52,362 nt of DNA from Chloroflexota bacterium (GCA_003228685.1 QIFC01000003.1:1-52362); one strand, 5' to 3'; numbered from the stretch's first letter, positions 1 through 9,107 are shown. The notes: a model not told the origin generated them from the letters alone. Numbers and translations: made by a program.

Positions 1-1
1 A

Positions 2-1138
2 GGCATCGTGCAGCCTGAGCGAGTGGCCGACGCGCCTCGCCCGCTGACGGACCCGGCCGCCGTGAAGGCCGCGATCGAGACGCTGAAGTCGGCCGAACGG
101 CCGCTGGTGATCGTCGGCAAGGGCGCGGCCTACTCGCGTGCTGAGGACGAAGTGCTCGAGTTCGTCGAGAAGACGCAGCTCCCCTACCTGGCGGCACCCA
201 TGGCCAAGGGCCTGATCCCGGACGACCACGCCCTCTCCGTCGCCGCCGCCCGCTCGCTGGCGCTGCAGAACGCGGACGTCATCTTTCTGTTGGGGGCCAG
301 GCTGAACTGGATCATGCACTTCGGACTGCCGCCGCGCTTCGACGAGAAGGTTCGCGTCATCCAGCTCGATATCGCCCCCGAGGAGATCGGCACGAACGTG
401 CCCGCTGAGGTCGCCCTCGTCGGCGACGCGAAGGCCGTCGTGGGCCAGATCAACGCCGAGCTGGAGGAGCATCCCTGGCAGTTCAGCGAAGAAAACACCT
501 GGCGCACCACGCTCCAAAAGAAGATCGATGAGAACGTTGCCAAGACAGAGCCGCTGCTCGCCGACGACACCGTCCCTATGACCTATTATCGCGTCCTCAA
601 CGAGATCAATCAGATGCTGCCGAAGGACGCCATGATCATCAACGAAGGCGCCAACACGATGGACATCGGCCGCCAAGTCTTGCCGAACTACCTGCCGCGC
701 CACCGGTTGGACGCGGGCTCGTTCGGCACGATGGGCGTCGGCCTCCCCTACGCGATCGCCGCGGCCGTGGTGCATCCTGACAAGCGCGTCGTCGCCATCG
801 AAGGCGACTCCGCCTTCGGGTTCAGCGGCATGGAGGTGGAGGTCGCCTGCCGGTACAACCTGCCAATCGTCTTCGTTGTGGTGAACAACAACGGCATCAG
901 CGGAGGACCGAGCGAACTCGACCCGAACTTCATCCCGCCGTCATCGCTCCTACCCAACGCGCACTACGAAAGGGTGATCGAGGCCTTCGGGGGACTTGGC
1001 TTCTTCTGCGAGAAACCAGACGAGATCAGGCCGGCGCTGGAGAAGGCCTTCGAGAGCGGCAAGCCATGCGTCGTCAACATCATGATCGACCCGCGCTCTC
1101 GCCGCCGCGCGCAGCAGTTCGGCTGGCTGACTAGATAG
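2..1138 (+). CDS. 2-hydroxyacyl-CoA lyase, TPP-dependent (5' end outside window)
   Basis: Thiamine-diphosphate enzyme of the oxalyl-CoA decarboxylase / 2-hydroxyacyl-CoA lyase family, which cleaves a 2-hydroxyacyl-CoA to formyl-CoA and a shortened aldehyde. The visible 376+ residues hold the central TPP-fold domain (GARLNWIMHFGLPPRF) and the pyrophosphate-binding domain (NEGANTMDIGR, LPRHRLDAGSFGTMGVGLP, then EGDSAFGFSGMEVE to VVNNNGISGG, the GDS...NN Mg-TPP motif). The C-terminal FGWLTR matches the end of the animal HACL1 type, as I recall it, more closely than oxalyl-CoA decarboxylase. The frame is open to the window edge, so the N-terminal PYR domain lies upstream and the GTG at 8 is not a real start. 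Substrate is not determinable here; formyl-CoA-producing lyase is the best call. Confidence 0.85.
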   Translation, partial: GIVQPERVADAPRPLTDPAAVKAAIETLKSAERPLVIVGKGAAYSRAEDEVLEFVEKTQLPYLAAPMAKGLIPDDHALSVAAARSLALQNADVIFLLGARLNWIMHFGLPPRFDEKVRVIQLDIAPEEIGTNVPAEVALVGDAKAVVGQINAELEEHPWQFSEENTWRTTLQKKIDENVAKTEPLLADDTVPMTYYRVLNEINQMLPKDAMIINEGANTMDIGRQVLPNYLPRHRLDAGSFGTMGVGLPYAIAAAVVHPDKRVVAIEGDSAFGFSGMEVEVACRYNLPIVFVVVNNNGISGGPSELDPNFIPPSSLLPNAHYERVIEAFGGLGFFCEKPDEIRPALEKAFESGKPCVVNIMIDPRSRRRAQQFGWLTR

Positions 1139-1151
1139 CACCAGAACTCTT

Positions 1152-1179
1152 TTGACCAAGCCCTAGGCCTGGGTTATCC
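1152..1179 (+). promoter_or_regulatory. candidate promoter for treT-glgC
   Basis: TTGACC at 1152-1157, a 16-nt spacer, then TTATCC at 1174-1179. It is followed by a small hairpin (ATCCT, CGAAAA, AGGAT, 1176-1191). Moderate match to a sigma-70 promoter, in the correct position after the lyase stop. Confidence 0.4.
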
Positions 1180-1260
1180 TCGAAAAAGGATGACGTGCTC
1201 AGGCAGATGCATCTTTGCGATCGTGCCCCTTGCCACGAAGGTTCGTTAGGCTGCTTATGT

Positions 1261-2547
1261 ATGCTTGAATCGGTACCGCTGGTCCCCAAATCGCTGGACG
1301 ACTACAGGCCCATCATCGGAGACGAACGCGTCGCTGAGATCCAGGAGCTTGCGGCTCCACTGGCTGACGCCCGCGTCCTTCACCTGAACGCCACCGCCTA
1401 CGGCGGTGGCGTCGCCGAGATCCTCTCCACGCTCACCCCTCTGATGATCGACGTCGGCCTCAACGCCGACTGGCAAGTGATTGCCGGTTCGGACGGCTTC
1501 TACGACGCCACCAAGGCCATGCACAACAGCCTCCAAGGCATGCCCGTCACGTTGACGCAGCAAATGCAGGACTCCTGGCTGGAGATCACACGCCAGAACG
1601 CCGGCAAATTCAACGAAGCGTACGACTACATCGTCGTCCACGACCCGCAACCTGCGGCGCTGCGTTCGATCTTGCTGGAGAGTGATCCGGCCCGTGCCGC
1701 CGGGAAGTGGATCTGGCGCTGCCACATTGACCTAACGGAAGCCCGACAGGAAGCGTGGGACCTGATCATCCGCCACGTTTCGGGGTTCGACGGCGCGATC
1801 TTCACGAGCGCGGACTACGTAAAGGACGGCCTCGAAGGGCCCCGCATCTTCATCGTCCCGCCGGCGATCGACCCGCTCAGCCCGAAGAACGTCGAACTGC
1901 CGGAAGACGAACACCGGGCCACCCTCGAACGCTTCAACGTCGACCCGGACCGGCCACTTATCGCCCAGATCTCGCGCTTCGACCCGTGGAAGGACCCGCT
2001 GGGTGTCATCGACGCCTACCGCCAGGTCAAGAAGCGCTTCCCCGACCTTCAGCTCGTGCTGATCGCCTCGATGGCGCACGACGACCCGGAGGGTTGGGAG
2101 TGGTACGAACGCTCCGTTCGCCGGGCCGGCGAGGACTTCGACGTCCATGTCCTTTCCAACCTCCACGGCGTTGGCAACGTAGAGGTCAACGCGTTTCAGC
2201 GGGCCGACGTCGTCATCCAGAAATCCATCCGCGAAGGCTTCGGCCTCGTCGTATCCGAGGGCCTCTGGAAGGAGCGCCCGGTGGTGGCCGGCAATGTCGG
2301 TGGCATCCCACTGCAACTCATCCAGGGGGAGACCGGCTACTTAGTGAGTACAATAGAGGAGTGCGCCGAGCGCATCGAAGAACTGCTGGCTGACCCGGCT
2401 CGCGCCGCCCGCATGGGCGCCGCTGGCCGCGAGTTCGTTCGCGAGCATTTCCTGATCACGCGTCTGTTGGCGGACTACCTGAAGATCTTCCGCCTGTTGA
2501 GCGGAATAGAAGCGCCGCCGGTCGCTGAAGTCACCGCGCAGCGGTAG
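1261..2547 (+). CDS. treT: trehalose synthase, glycosyltransferring (TreT-like, GT4)
   Basis: Retaining GT-B glycosyltransferase of the trehalose glycosyltransferring synthase type, which joins NDP-glucose and glucose to give trehalose. The N-terminal block [11 protein letters not shown] and [20 protein letters not shown] is characteristic. GT4 signatures follow: [14 protein letters not shown], then the E-x7-E nucleotide-sugar region in [20 protein letters not shown], and [18 protein letters not shown]. Length 428 aa is normal. The same frame is open from a GTG at 1195, but that would add a Cys-rich extension (CDRAPC...LGCLC) foreign to the family, so ATG 1261 is chosen on homology although it lacks a clear Shine-Dalgarno. 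It lies 8 nt before glgC, whose product ADP-glucose is a plausible donor. Confidence 0.85.
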   Translation: MLESVPLVPKSLDDYRPIIGDERVAEIQELAAPLADARVLHLNATAYGGGVAEILSTLTPLMIDVGLNADWQVIAGSDGFYDATKAMHNSLQGMPVTLTQQMQDSWLEITRQNAGKFNEAYDYIVVHDPQPAALRSILLESDPARAAGKWIWRCHIDLTEARQEAWDLIIRHVSGFDGAIFTSADYVKDGLEGPRIFIVPPAIDPLSPKNVELPEDEHRATLERFNVDPDRPLIAQISRFDPWKDPLGVIDAYRQVKKRFPDLQLVLIASMAHDDPEGWEWYERSVRRAGEDFDVHVLSNLHGVGNVEVNAFQRADVVIQKSIREGFGLVVSEGLWKERPVVAGNVGGIPLQLIQGETGYLVSTIEECAERIEELLADPARAARMGAAGREFVREHFLITRLLADYLKIFRLLSGIEAPPVAEVTAQR

Positions 2548-2555
2548 GACGCCAT

Positions 2556-3845
2556 ATGAAACGCACGATCGCCATGATCCTCTCCGGCGGCCAAGGAGAC
2601 CGGCTCAGCGTCCTCTCTGAGGAGCGAGCTAAGCCCGCCGTGATCTTCGGCGGCCGGTATCGCATTATCGACTTCACGCTCAGCAACTGCGCCAACTCAG
2701 GCATCACCAACGTTGGCGTGCTCACGCAGTACAGGCCTCGCTCATTGAACGACCACATCGGCATCGGCAGGCCATGGGACCTCGACCGCGGAGGCGGCGG
2801 TGTCTCGCTGCTGCAGCCATACCTCGGCCATGAGGCGTCCGACTGGTACCAGGGCACAGCCGACGCCGTTTTCCAGAACCTCTACTACATTGAAGAGTCT
2901 CGCGCTGAACTCATCCTGATCCTCGCCGGTGACCACGTCTACCAGATGGCCTATGACGAACTCATCGACTTCCAGCGCGAGCATGATGCAGACGTCTCCA
3001 TTCCCATCTATAGCGTCCCGACCGAGGACGCCAGCCGGTTCGGTACGCTGATCCTCGAAGACGACCGCGTCGTCGATTTCGAAGAGAAGCCGGAGAACCC
3101 TCGCTCAAACCTCATCTCCATGGGCATCTACCTCTTCAAGCGAGACGTCCTCATGCAGGCGCTTGTGGACGACGCGAACGATGAGTCGAGCAAGCACGAC
3201 TTCGGTGGCGACATCCTGCCGCGCATCGTCGCCGACCGTTCGAGGAGCGTCTACGGCCAGCGCTTCCACGGCTACTGGCGCGACGTGGGAACAGTCGAAG
3301 CGTACTTCCAGTCCAACATGGACCTGCTGGAAGACGTGCCCGAACTGAACCTCTACGACCCCGACTCCGAGGTGCGCACGCGCATGACCCCCAACCCTCC
3401 CGTTAAGGTCGGTCAGCACGCCCAGATCAGCCGCTCTCTGCTCTCGGTAGGTTCGATCGTCAACGGCCAGGTCGAGCACTCCGTGCTCTCTCCCGGGGTC
3501 TACGTGGAGGAAGGCGCCGTCATCCGCGACTCCATCATCTTCGATGACAGCCACATCAAGGCTGGAGCCGTCATCGAACGCTCCATCCTCGACAAGGAAG
3601 TGACCGTCGGCAAGGACTGCTACATCGGCTATGGGGACGACTGGACCGTGAATCAGGAGCGGCCGGACATCGTGAACGACGGCTTCGCGATCGTCGGCAA
3701 GCGCGCTGAGTTGCTTCCCGGCGTCAAGGTGGGGCGCAACTGTGTTATCGGCCCTGGGGTCGTCGCGACCGGCATCGAAGGCGATTACATCCCGAGCGGC
3801 AGGACGATCCGCGTAGAGGAGCACACCACAACATTCTCAGTCTAG
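2556..3845 (+). CDS. glgC: glucose-1-phosphate adenylyltransferase
   Basis: Makes ADP-glucose and PPi from ATP and glucose-1-phosphate. The N-terminal nucleotidyltransferase domain shows [10 protein letters not shown] (a variant of the usual LAGGxGTRL), [60 protein letters not shown] and the catalytic-site strand [21 protein letters not shown] and [19 protein letters not shown] follow. The C-terminal third is a left-handed beta-helix (repeated hexapeptides [29 protein letters not shown]). Length 429 aa is typical. No glycogen synthase or branching enzyme is present in the window, and the upstream partner is TreT, so ADP-glucose may be committed to trehalose rather than glycogen. Confidence 0.93.
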   Translation: MKRTIAMILSGGQGDRLSVLSEERAKPAVIFGGRYRIIDFTLSNCANSGITNVGVLTQYRPRSLNDHIGIGRPWDLDRGGGGVSLLQPYLGHEASDWYQGTADAVFQNLYYIEESRAELILILAGDHVYQMAYDELIDFQREHDADVSIPIYSVPTEDASRFGTLILEDDRVVDFEEKPENPRSNLISMGIYLFKRDVLMQALVDDANDESSKHDFGGDILPRIVADRSRSVYGQRFHGYWRDVGTVEAYFQSNMDLLEDVPELNLYDPDSEVRTRMTPNPPVKVGQHAQISRSLLSVGSIVNGQVEHSVLSPGVYVEEGAVIRDSIIFDDSHIKAGAVIERSILDKEVTVGKDCYIGYGDDWTVNQERPDIVNDGFAIVGKRAELLPGVKVGRNCVIGPGVVATGIEGDYIPSGRTIRVEEHTTTFSV

Positions 3846-3964
3846 TTGACCCGAACACCCCGGTTGACGGGCGCCACTAATCGACCGGCGGCACTAGTTG
3901 CCGTCGGCACTAGCGCGGTATCATGGCCGGTACGAACGCGGCCCACACTAAATAGGAGGCCCCA

Positions 3965-5407
3965 ATGCGTGACCTCGCCTTGCGTGCCCTCGACACCGCC
4001 AAGAGCCAGGGCGCCCGTTACGCGGACGTCCGCGTGCTCCGCGAGCAGTCCGAGTCCGTCACGGTTCGGCTGCAAAACGTCGAAGCGTTGACCCACGATG
4101 AGACGCTTGGTTTTGGCGTACGCGTCCTCGTCGATGGTTACTGGGGCTTTGCCAGCAGCCACAAGATGACAAGCGAGGAGGCAGACCGCATCGCCGGCGA
4201 GGCGGTGCGCATTGCGCGAGCCTCCTCCTCAGTGCACGGCAAGCCCGCCGACATCGGCCCAGAGTCGGCCATCGTCGACAAGTACGTCACGCCCGTCGAG
4301 AAGGACCCGTTCGCGGTTCCGCTCGACCAGAAGATCGCGCTGCTTCTGTCGGCCACGGAGGCGATGGCCAAGGCGCCGAACATCGTCATGGCGGAGGCCA
4401 GCAGTTACATCCAACGCGACGAGAAGCTCTTCGTCAGCACGGAAGGCAGCGAGATCGAGCAGACGTTGATCGAAACCGGCTGCGGCATTGAGGCGACAGC
4501 CGTCGACGAAGGCGAGGTGCAGCGCCGCTCCTACCCGAACAGCGTCGGCCGGCACCAAGGGACGGAAGGCTGGGAATTCGTCGAGCGGTGGGACCTGCCA
4601 GGTAATGCCGCCCGCGTCGCCGAGGAGGCGGCCGAATTGCTACGAGCTAAACCCTGCCCGTCCGGCACCACGACCATCATTCTCGATGGCAGCCAGGTGG
4701 CGCTTCAGATCCACGAATCGTGTGGCCACGCGATCGAACTCGACCGCGTACTCGGCACGGAGGCCGCCTTCGCGGGCACCAGCTTCCTGACCACCGAGAA
4801 GCTCGGGAACTTCGCCTACGGCTCGCCATCTGTCAACATCACCGCGGACGCCACCATCGCCGGTGGCCTCGGCACGTTCGGTTACGACGATGAGGGCACG
4901 CCCGCGCATGCGACGCCCGTTGTGCGAGAGGGCCAGTTCGTCGGCTACCTCACCTCGCGCGAGACAGCGTCCGCCCTCGGCCAGACCAGCAACGGCGCCA
5001 TGCGCGCCTCCGGCTGGAACCGCATCCCGCTGATCCGCATGACCAACGTCAACCTCGATCCAGGCGAATGGTCGCTGGAGGAAATGATTGCCGATACCAA
5101 AGATGGCATCTACATGGAGACGAACCGGAGTTGGAGCATCGACGACAGGCGGCTCAACTTCCAGTTCGGCACCGAGGTAGGCCGCGAGATCAAGGGCGGC
5201 AAGCTTGGCGCCCTGCTGAAAAACCCGACGTATACCGGCATCACGCCCAATTTCTGGGGCTCCTGCGACGCCGTTGGCAACCGGGACCACTGGGTTGTCT
5301 GGGGCACGCCCAACTGCGGCAAGGGCCAACCGGAGCAGGTCGCCCACACCGGCCACGGCGCCGCGCCTGCGCGCTTCCGCGACGTGCAGGTCGGCATCAT
5401 GAAGTAG
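3965..5407 (+). CDS. tldD: TldD-family metalloprotease subunit
   Basis: Catalytic subunit of the TldD/TldE protease, which in other bacteria processes modified peptides and degrades unfolded peptides. The N-terminal modulator-of-gyrase domain contains ARYADVRVLREQSESVTVR and LGFGVRVLVDGYWGFASS. The zinc motif HESCGHAIELDR (HExxGHxxExD type) begins near residue 253. The C-terminal half carries TRETASALGQTSNGAMRASG and MTNVNLDPGEWSLEEMI. Length 480 aa is normal. A good Shine-Dalgarno (AGGAGG) precedes ATG 3965, and TATCAT about 40 nt upstream may be the -10 box. Its expected partner tldE lies 2.2 kb downstream, separated by a toxin-antitoxin module and two other genes. Confidence 0.9.
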   Translation: MRDLALRALDTAKSQGARYADVRVLREQSESVTVRLQNVEALTHDETLGFGVRVLVDGYWGFASSHKMTSEEADRIAGEAVRIARASSSVHGKPADIGPESAIVDKYVTPVEKDPFAVPLDQKIALLLSATEAMAKAPNIVMAEASSYIQRDEKLFVSTEGSEIEQTLIETGCGIEATAVDEGEVQRRSYPNSVGRHQGTEGWEFVERWDLPGNAARVAEEAAELLRAKPCPSGTTTIILDGSQVALQIHESCGHAIELDRVLGTEAAFAGTSFLTTEKLGNFAYGSPSVNITADATIAGGLGTFGYDDEGTPAHATPVVREGQFVGYLTSRETASALGQTSNGAMRASGWNRIPLIRMTNVNLDPGEWSLEEMIADTKDGIYMETNRSWSIDDRRLNFQFGTEVGREIKGGKLGALLKNPTYTGITPNFWGSCDAVGNRDHWVVWGTPNCGKGQPEQVAHTGHGAAPARFRDVQVGIMK

Positions 5408-5422
5408 TGCCACGAATCTGGC

Positions 5423-5451
5423 TTGACAAGGGCTTCGTATCGTAGTACCTT
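5423..5451 (+). promoter_or_regulatory. promoter of the PIN toxin-antitoxin module
   Basis: TTGACA (5423-5428), exact 17-nt spacer, TACCTT (5446-5451). The perfect -35 box and correct position make it a good candidate despite a weak -10. Confidence 0.5.
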
Positions 5452-5462
5452 ATCTTCTGATA
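5451..5462. promoter_or_regulatory. palindromic operator candidate TATC-N4-GATA
   Basis: TATCTTCTGATA overlaps the -10 region and the expected transcription start. Antitoxins of this class normally autoregulate by binding palindromes at this position. Confidence 0.4.
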
Positions 5463-5494
5463 GTAGAGGAGCTTGATATCCGAAAGGGGTCGCT

Positions 5495-6031
5495 ATGAGA
5501 ATCTCCTATGACGAGCGCATCCCGATCATCGCCGCGGCGCTCCGCCGCCTAGGACGGCCCGCAACAGTCGCCGAACTCTACGACGAACTCAGAACAGACG
5601 ATCGGTTCGGAACACCGCGCCGCGTTGCCGCAACTTTTCGATACGACCAGCGGCAGCCGCAACCGGTGTTCGCTCGCGACGGCAAGGACCGGATAGCACT
5701 CCGAAACCCAGCTGACACGGCACGCGAAATCGAATATAGGCCTCAGGAATCAAAGGTCTACGAACGTGGGCAAACCGTGGTTCCCAAGATGATACGAGAA
5801 GCATTGGCCGTAGAAGAAGGAACAACCCTGATGTGGCAAGTCAAAGAAGGCATGGCGCAAGTTGTGGCGATTCCCCAGGATCCGGTCGGTGCCCTACGCG
5901 GCATCCTGAAGGGCAACGGGCCCACGTTCGAGGAGTTTCTCGCAGACCGCAACGCGGAGCGGCAGCGGGAGCGCGAACTCGAGGCAGCTGAGGAGCGCCG
6001 GTGGCGTACGTACTCGACACGTCGGCGTTAG
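5495..6031 (+). CDS. antitoxin with N-terminal winged-helix and C-terminal AbrB/MazE domain
   Basis: 178-aa antitoxin-like protein, about twice the length of a standard VapB. Residues 1-70 (IPIIAAALRRLGRPATVAEL, then a basic stretch ending GKDRIALR) look like a HARE-type winged helix. Residues 85-135 (SKVYERGQTVVPKMIREALA, then MAQVVAIPQDPVG) form a swapped-hairpin AbrB/SpoVT/MazE DNA-binding fold. The tail is highly charged and probably covers the toxin. Its last 31 nt overlap the downstream PIN gene in another frame, so the two are translationally coupled. GAAAGGGG just upstream of ATG 5495 is the likely ribosome binding site. Codon use looks more AT-rich than neighbours, suggesting acquisition. 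Domain names are inferred from pattern, not from a search. Confidence 0.75.
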   Translation: MRISYDERIPIIAAALRRLGRPATVAELYDELRTDDRFGTPRRVAATFRYDQRQPQPVFARDGKDRIALRNPADTAREIEYRPQESKVYERGQTVVPKMIREALAVEEGTTLMWQVKEGMAQVVAIPQDPVGALRGILKGNGPTFEEFLADRNAERQRERELEAAEERRWRTYSTRRR

Positions 6032-6381
6032 TCTCCTACTTCAAGGATGAACCTGAGGCCGGCAAGGTGGAGGCCGTGCTACGCCAGCCAGACGAACTTA
6101 TGATCCCGTTCATGACAATGATGGAGCTTCGTTACGTCCTCCTTCGCGCGTATTCGGGTTCGCACGTAGACCAGATCATAGAGACGCTGCGAAGTTGCGG
6201 CGCTTCAGTCGTCGAGTCGAGTCCCGTGTGGGGCATCCAGGCCGCCGCAGTCAAGGCCCGTGGCGGCCTCTCTTTAGGCGACGCCTGGATCGCAGCGCTC
6301 GCGTTGATACACGACGCGAAGCTGGTGCACAAGGATGCGGAGTTCGATAGCGTCGAGGGCCTGCGCTCTCTTCGTCTCTAA
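6001..6381 (+). CDS. PIN-domain toxin (VapC-like ribonuclease)
   Basis: 126-aa PIN nuclease, the expected toxin partner of the preceding AbrB-type antitoxin. It should cleave RNA using Mg2+ held by conserved acidic residues: D in VLDTSALVSYF, E in MTMMELRYVLLRA, D in LSLGDAWIAALALIHDA, and D in LVHKDAEFDSVEGL. GTG 6001 lies inside the antitoxin gene, a common arrangement that keeps antitoxin ahead of toxin. The module sits between tldD and tldE and is not functionally related to them. Confidence 0.88.
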   Translation: MAYVLDTSALVSYFKDEPEAGKVEAVLRQPDELMIPFMTMMELRYVLLRAYSGSHVDQIIETLRSCGASVVESSPVWGIQAAAVKARGGLSLGDAWIAALALIHDAKLVHKDAEFDSVEGLRSLRL

Positions 6382-6406
6382 CAGCGTTCCCGCGGAGTTC
6401 TTGCGG

Positions 6407-6412
6407 TATCAT
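6407..6412 (+). promoter_or_regulatory. -10 box TATCAT, leaderless start of the zincin operon
   Basis: TATCAT ends 7 nt before ATG 6420. It overlaps an earlier in-frame ATG (6411), which argues that 6420 is the true start. Confidence 0.5.
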
Positions 6413-6419
6413 GCGCTGC

Positions 6420-6803
6420 ATGGAACTGGAGCGCTTCGAAGAGCTGGTCCGGCGTGGTCTCGACCTGATCCCCGATGAGATCCACGCGCGTATGAGCAAC
6501 GTCGACATCGAGGTGCAGGACATGCCGAGCCCCCAACAGCTCGCCTCTGCCGGCGTACCGCGCGGCCACACACTCCTCGGCCTCTACGTCGGCATCCCGC
6601 TCACGAGGCGCACATCCGGCTATAACATGGCCATGCCCGACCGCATTATCATCTTCCAGCGCCCGCTCGAGCGCATCTCGCGCAATGAGGACGCCCTCGT
6701 CGACCGTGTGCGCGACACGGTGATCCATGAAGTCGCTCACCACTTCGGCATCAGTGACGAGCGCCTCAACGAGATCGAGGCCGAACGCCACAAGGAGCAA
6801 TAG
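6420..6803 (+). CDS. zincin-like metallopeptidase (DUF1025 family)
   Basis: 127-aa small metallopeptidase of the Zincin_1 type. The zinc site is HEVAHHFGISDERL (HExxH plus a downstream Asp/Glu). The central segment LGLYVGIPLTRRTSG and the PDRIIIFQRPLERI strand are typical of the family. Substrate unknown. No Shine-Dalgarno is seen, and a -10 box ends 7 nt upstream, so the mRNA is probably leaderless. It is the first gene of a tight operon: the next ATG is 2 nt after its stop. Confidence 0.8.
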   Translation: MELERFEELVRRGLDLIPDEIHARMSNVDIEVQDMPSPQQLASAGVPRGHTLLGLYVGIPLTRRTSGYNMAMPDRIIIFQRPLERISRNEDALVDRVRDTVIHEVAHHFGISDERLNEIEAERHKEQ

Positions 6804-6805
6804 CC

Positions 6806-7651
6806 ATGGTCCGCGCGATCGACATCCACATCCATCCGCCCATGCCCGGCCGCCGCACGCTGACCGACGACCCCGAGATCGCAAAGTACTTCCGCTCGGC
6901 CGTCTCGCATTCGACACCCGAAGAGATGGCCGAGATGTACGCCGAGCTGGACATCTTCGGCGTGCTCTTCCCAATCGACTTCGAGACGGCCTCCGGCTCC
7001 AAGCCGATCCCCAACGACTACATCGCGGAAGTCGTCGAGCGCTATCCGAAACAGTTCGCGGGCTTCGGCAGCGTCGACCCGTGGAAGGGTGCGATTGCCG
7101 TCCGCGAAGCGGAGCGCTGCGCCAAAGAGTTGAGCCTGCTCGGGCTCAAATACCACCCGCAGCAGCAGCAGTTCTTCCCGAACGACCAGCGGTTTTACCC
7201 ATTGTGGGAGGCCGCCCAGCGGCTCGGGCTGATCGTCCTCTTCCACACGGGCACGACGGGCGTCGGCGTCGGGCAGCCTGGCGGCGGTGGCATCAAGCTT
7301 AAGTACGCGCGGCCCATACCCTACATTGATGATGTCGCCGCCGATTTCCCGGAGTTGACGATTATCATGGCCCACCCCAGCTTCCCCTGGCAGGACGAGC
7401 AGCTCGCGATGCTCGTGCACAAGCCTAACGTCTACATGGACCTCTCTGGCTGGTCGCCGAAGTACTTCTCGCCCCTGCTCGTGCAGTACGCCAAGACGCT
7501 GATCCAAGACAAGGTCATGTTCGGCTCAGACTATCCCGTCATCAGCCCGGAACGCTGGCTCAACGACTTCGCCGGGCTCGGGTTCAACGAAGACGTCACG
7601 CAAAAGATTCTGATCGACAACGCGAAGCGGCTCCTGAAGCTGGAGGTGTAA
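6806..7651 (+). CDS. amidohydrolase family 2 (metal-dependent TIM-barrel hydrolase)
   Basis: 281-aa member of the amidohydrolase-2 group, which includes decarboxylases such as ACMSD and various lactone or amide hydrolases. Metal ligands visible: HIH in AIDIHIHPP, H in LGLKYHPQQQQF, H in LIVLFHTGT, H in IIMAHPSFPW, and D in VMFGSDYPVISPERWL. The ribosome binding site AAGGAG lies at the end of the zincin gene, and its own 3' end (GGAGGTG) supplies that of tldE, so the three genes form one transcription unit. Substrate not deducible. Confidence 0.82.
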   Translation: MVRAIDIHIHPPMPGRRTLTDDPEIAKYFRSAVSHSTPEEMAEMYAELDIFGVLFPIDFETASGSKPIPNDYIAEVVERYPKQFAGFGSVDPWKGAIAVREAERCAKELSLLGLKYHPQQQQFFPNDQRFYPLWEAAQRLGLIVLFHTGTTGVGVGQPGGGGIKLKYARPIPYIDDVAADFPELTIIMAHPSFPWQDEQLAMLVHKPNVYMDLSGWSPKYFSPLLVQYAKTLIQDKVMFGSDYPVISPERWLNDFAGLGFNEDVTQKILIDNAKRLLKLEV

Positions 7652-7653
7652 CA

Positions 7654-9036
7654 ATGCTCGGCCAAGAGGAACTCAAGAAGCTGGCAGACCGCGCACTGGA
7701 GATGAGCCAGGCCGATCAGACAGAGATCGTCGTCGTCGCGCCCCATAGCGCACTGACGCGCTTCGCCAACAACTACATCCACCAGAACGTCGAACAGCAG
7801 GACCTCGACATCCGTGTGCGCAGCATCATCGGCAAGAAGATTGGCGTCGCCTCCAGCAATGACACGTCCGGCGACGGGTTGAAGAATGTCGTCGACCGTG
7901 CGCTGGACCTCGCGCGCCACCAGCGCGACAACGTCGACTTCCATTCGCTGCCCTCGCCACAGCCGATCGCGGAGGCGGATGCCTACGTCGAGCGCACCGC
8001 GAGGACGGGGCCGGAGGAGCGCGCGGCCGTCGTCGCCCAGATCTGCGACGCTGCATCGCGCGCCGGGCTGACCGCGGCAGGCGCCTTCCGCACGGCCTCG
8101 ACGGAGATCGCGGTCGCCAACTCGCTCGGCACGTTTGCCTACCAGCGCGACACGCTCGCCGACGTCAACACCGTCGTCATGGGCAAACACGGCCCTGCGG
8201 GCGCCGGTCTCGGCGGCTCCGGCCATGCCGAACGCGTCAGCCCCGACGTCGCCGACATCGATGGCGAGGCGATCGCCAAAGAGGCCATCGATACCGCGCT
8301 CAAGAACATCAACCAGACCGAGTTGGCGCCCGGCGAATACGACGTCGTCTTTCAAGAATACGCCGTCGCCGACATCCTCGACTTCTTCGCCTACCTCGCA
8401 TTCGGCGCTCAGGCATACCAGGAGAAACGTAGCTTCATGGCCGGCCGCATCGGCGAACAGGTAATGGGAGAGAACATCACCCTCTACGACGACGGCCTGT
8501 CGCTAGAAGGCTCCCCCAACCCGTTCGACTTCGAGGGCGTGCCGCGCAAGCCGGTCGCGTTCGTAGAGAACGGCATCGCGAAGGGCGTCGTTTGGGACAC
8601 CTACACCGCCGGCAAGGAAGCAGCCGGCCCTGACGGAAAGGCCGTGGGATCGACCGGTCACGCATTACCCGCCGGCAGTACGTTTGGGCCCGTGCCGTCG
8701 AATATGTTCCTGACCACGGGAAACGCCACGATTGAGGAGATGATCGAATCGACCAAGAAGGGCGTCTTCGTCAGCCGCTTCTGGTACACGCGCCCCGTCC
8801 ACCCCCTCAACGTCGTCGTCACGGGCATGACGCGCGATGGCACGTTCCTGATTGAGGACGGCAAGATCACCAGCCCGATCAAGAACCTGCGCTTCACGCA
8901 GAGCTACCTGGAGGCGATGAACCGCGTACAGGCGATCGGCAGAGACTCGATGCTCCACCAAGCGATCGCCGGCGTGAGCCGCGTGCCTGCGTTGAAGATC
9001 GCTGATTGGTCCTTCACCGGCGTCAGCGAATATTAG
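7654..9036 (+). CDS. tldE: TldE/PmbA-family protease subunit
   Basis: 460-aa partner of TldD in the heterodimeric peptide protease. The N-terminal domain contains TRFANNYIHQNVEQQDLDIR and GKKIGVASSNDTSGDGL. The C-terminal domain includes MGENITLYDDGLSLEGSPNP, FDFEGVPRKPVAFVENG and FVSRFWYTRPVHPLNVVVTG. As expected for TldE it lacks the HExxxH zinc motif of TldD. ATG follows the amidohydrolase stop by 2 nt. In simpler genomes tldD and tldE are adjacent; here they are separated by 2.2 kb. Confidence 0.88.
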   Translation: MLGQEELKKLADRALEMSQADQTEIVVVAPHSALTRFANNYIHQNVEQQDLDIRVRSIIGKKIGVASSNDTSGDGLKNVVDRALDLARHQRDNVDFHSLPSPQPIAEADAYVERTARTGPEERAAVVAQICDAASRAGLTAAGAFRTASTEIAVANSLGTFAYQRDTLADVNTVVMGKHGPAGAGLGGSGHAERVSPDVADIDGEAIAKEAIDTALKNINQTELAPGEYDVVFQEYAVADILDFFAYLAFGAQAYQEKRSFMAGRIGEQVMGENITLYDDGLSLEGSPNPFDFEGVPRKPVAFVENGIAKGVVWDTYTAGKEAAGPDGKAVGSTGHALPAGSTFGPVPSNMFLTTGNATIEEMIESTKKGVFVSRFWYTRPVHPLNVVVTGMTRDGTFLIEDGKITSPIKNLRFTQSYLEAMNRVQAIGRDSMLHQAIAGVSRVPALKIADWSFTGVSEY

Positions 9037-9087
9037 GCCGGCGAGCGGCCGGCGCGTCTTTCGCCACGCTCAGGCTGGCTTATAGGA

Positions 9088-9107
9088 CAGGCTGACGCCT
9101 GAACCGC
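9088..9107 (+). repeat. diverged copy of the CAGGCTGAAGCCTGACCCGC palindromic repeat
   Basis: CAGGCTGACGCCTGAACCGC. It resembles repeats at 11708, 11828, 32883, 34608 and 40391. The surrounding 9037-9186 spacer is otherwise made of short GC-rich inverted repeats with no gene seen. Confidence 0.5.
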
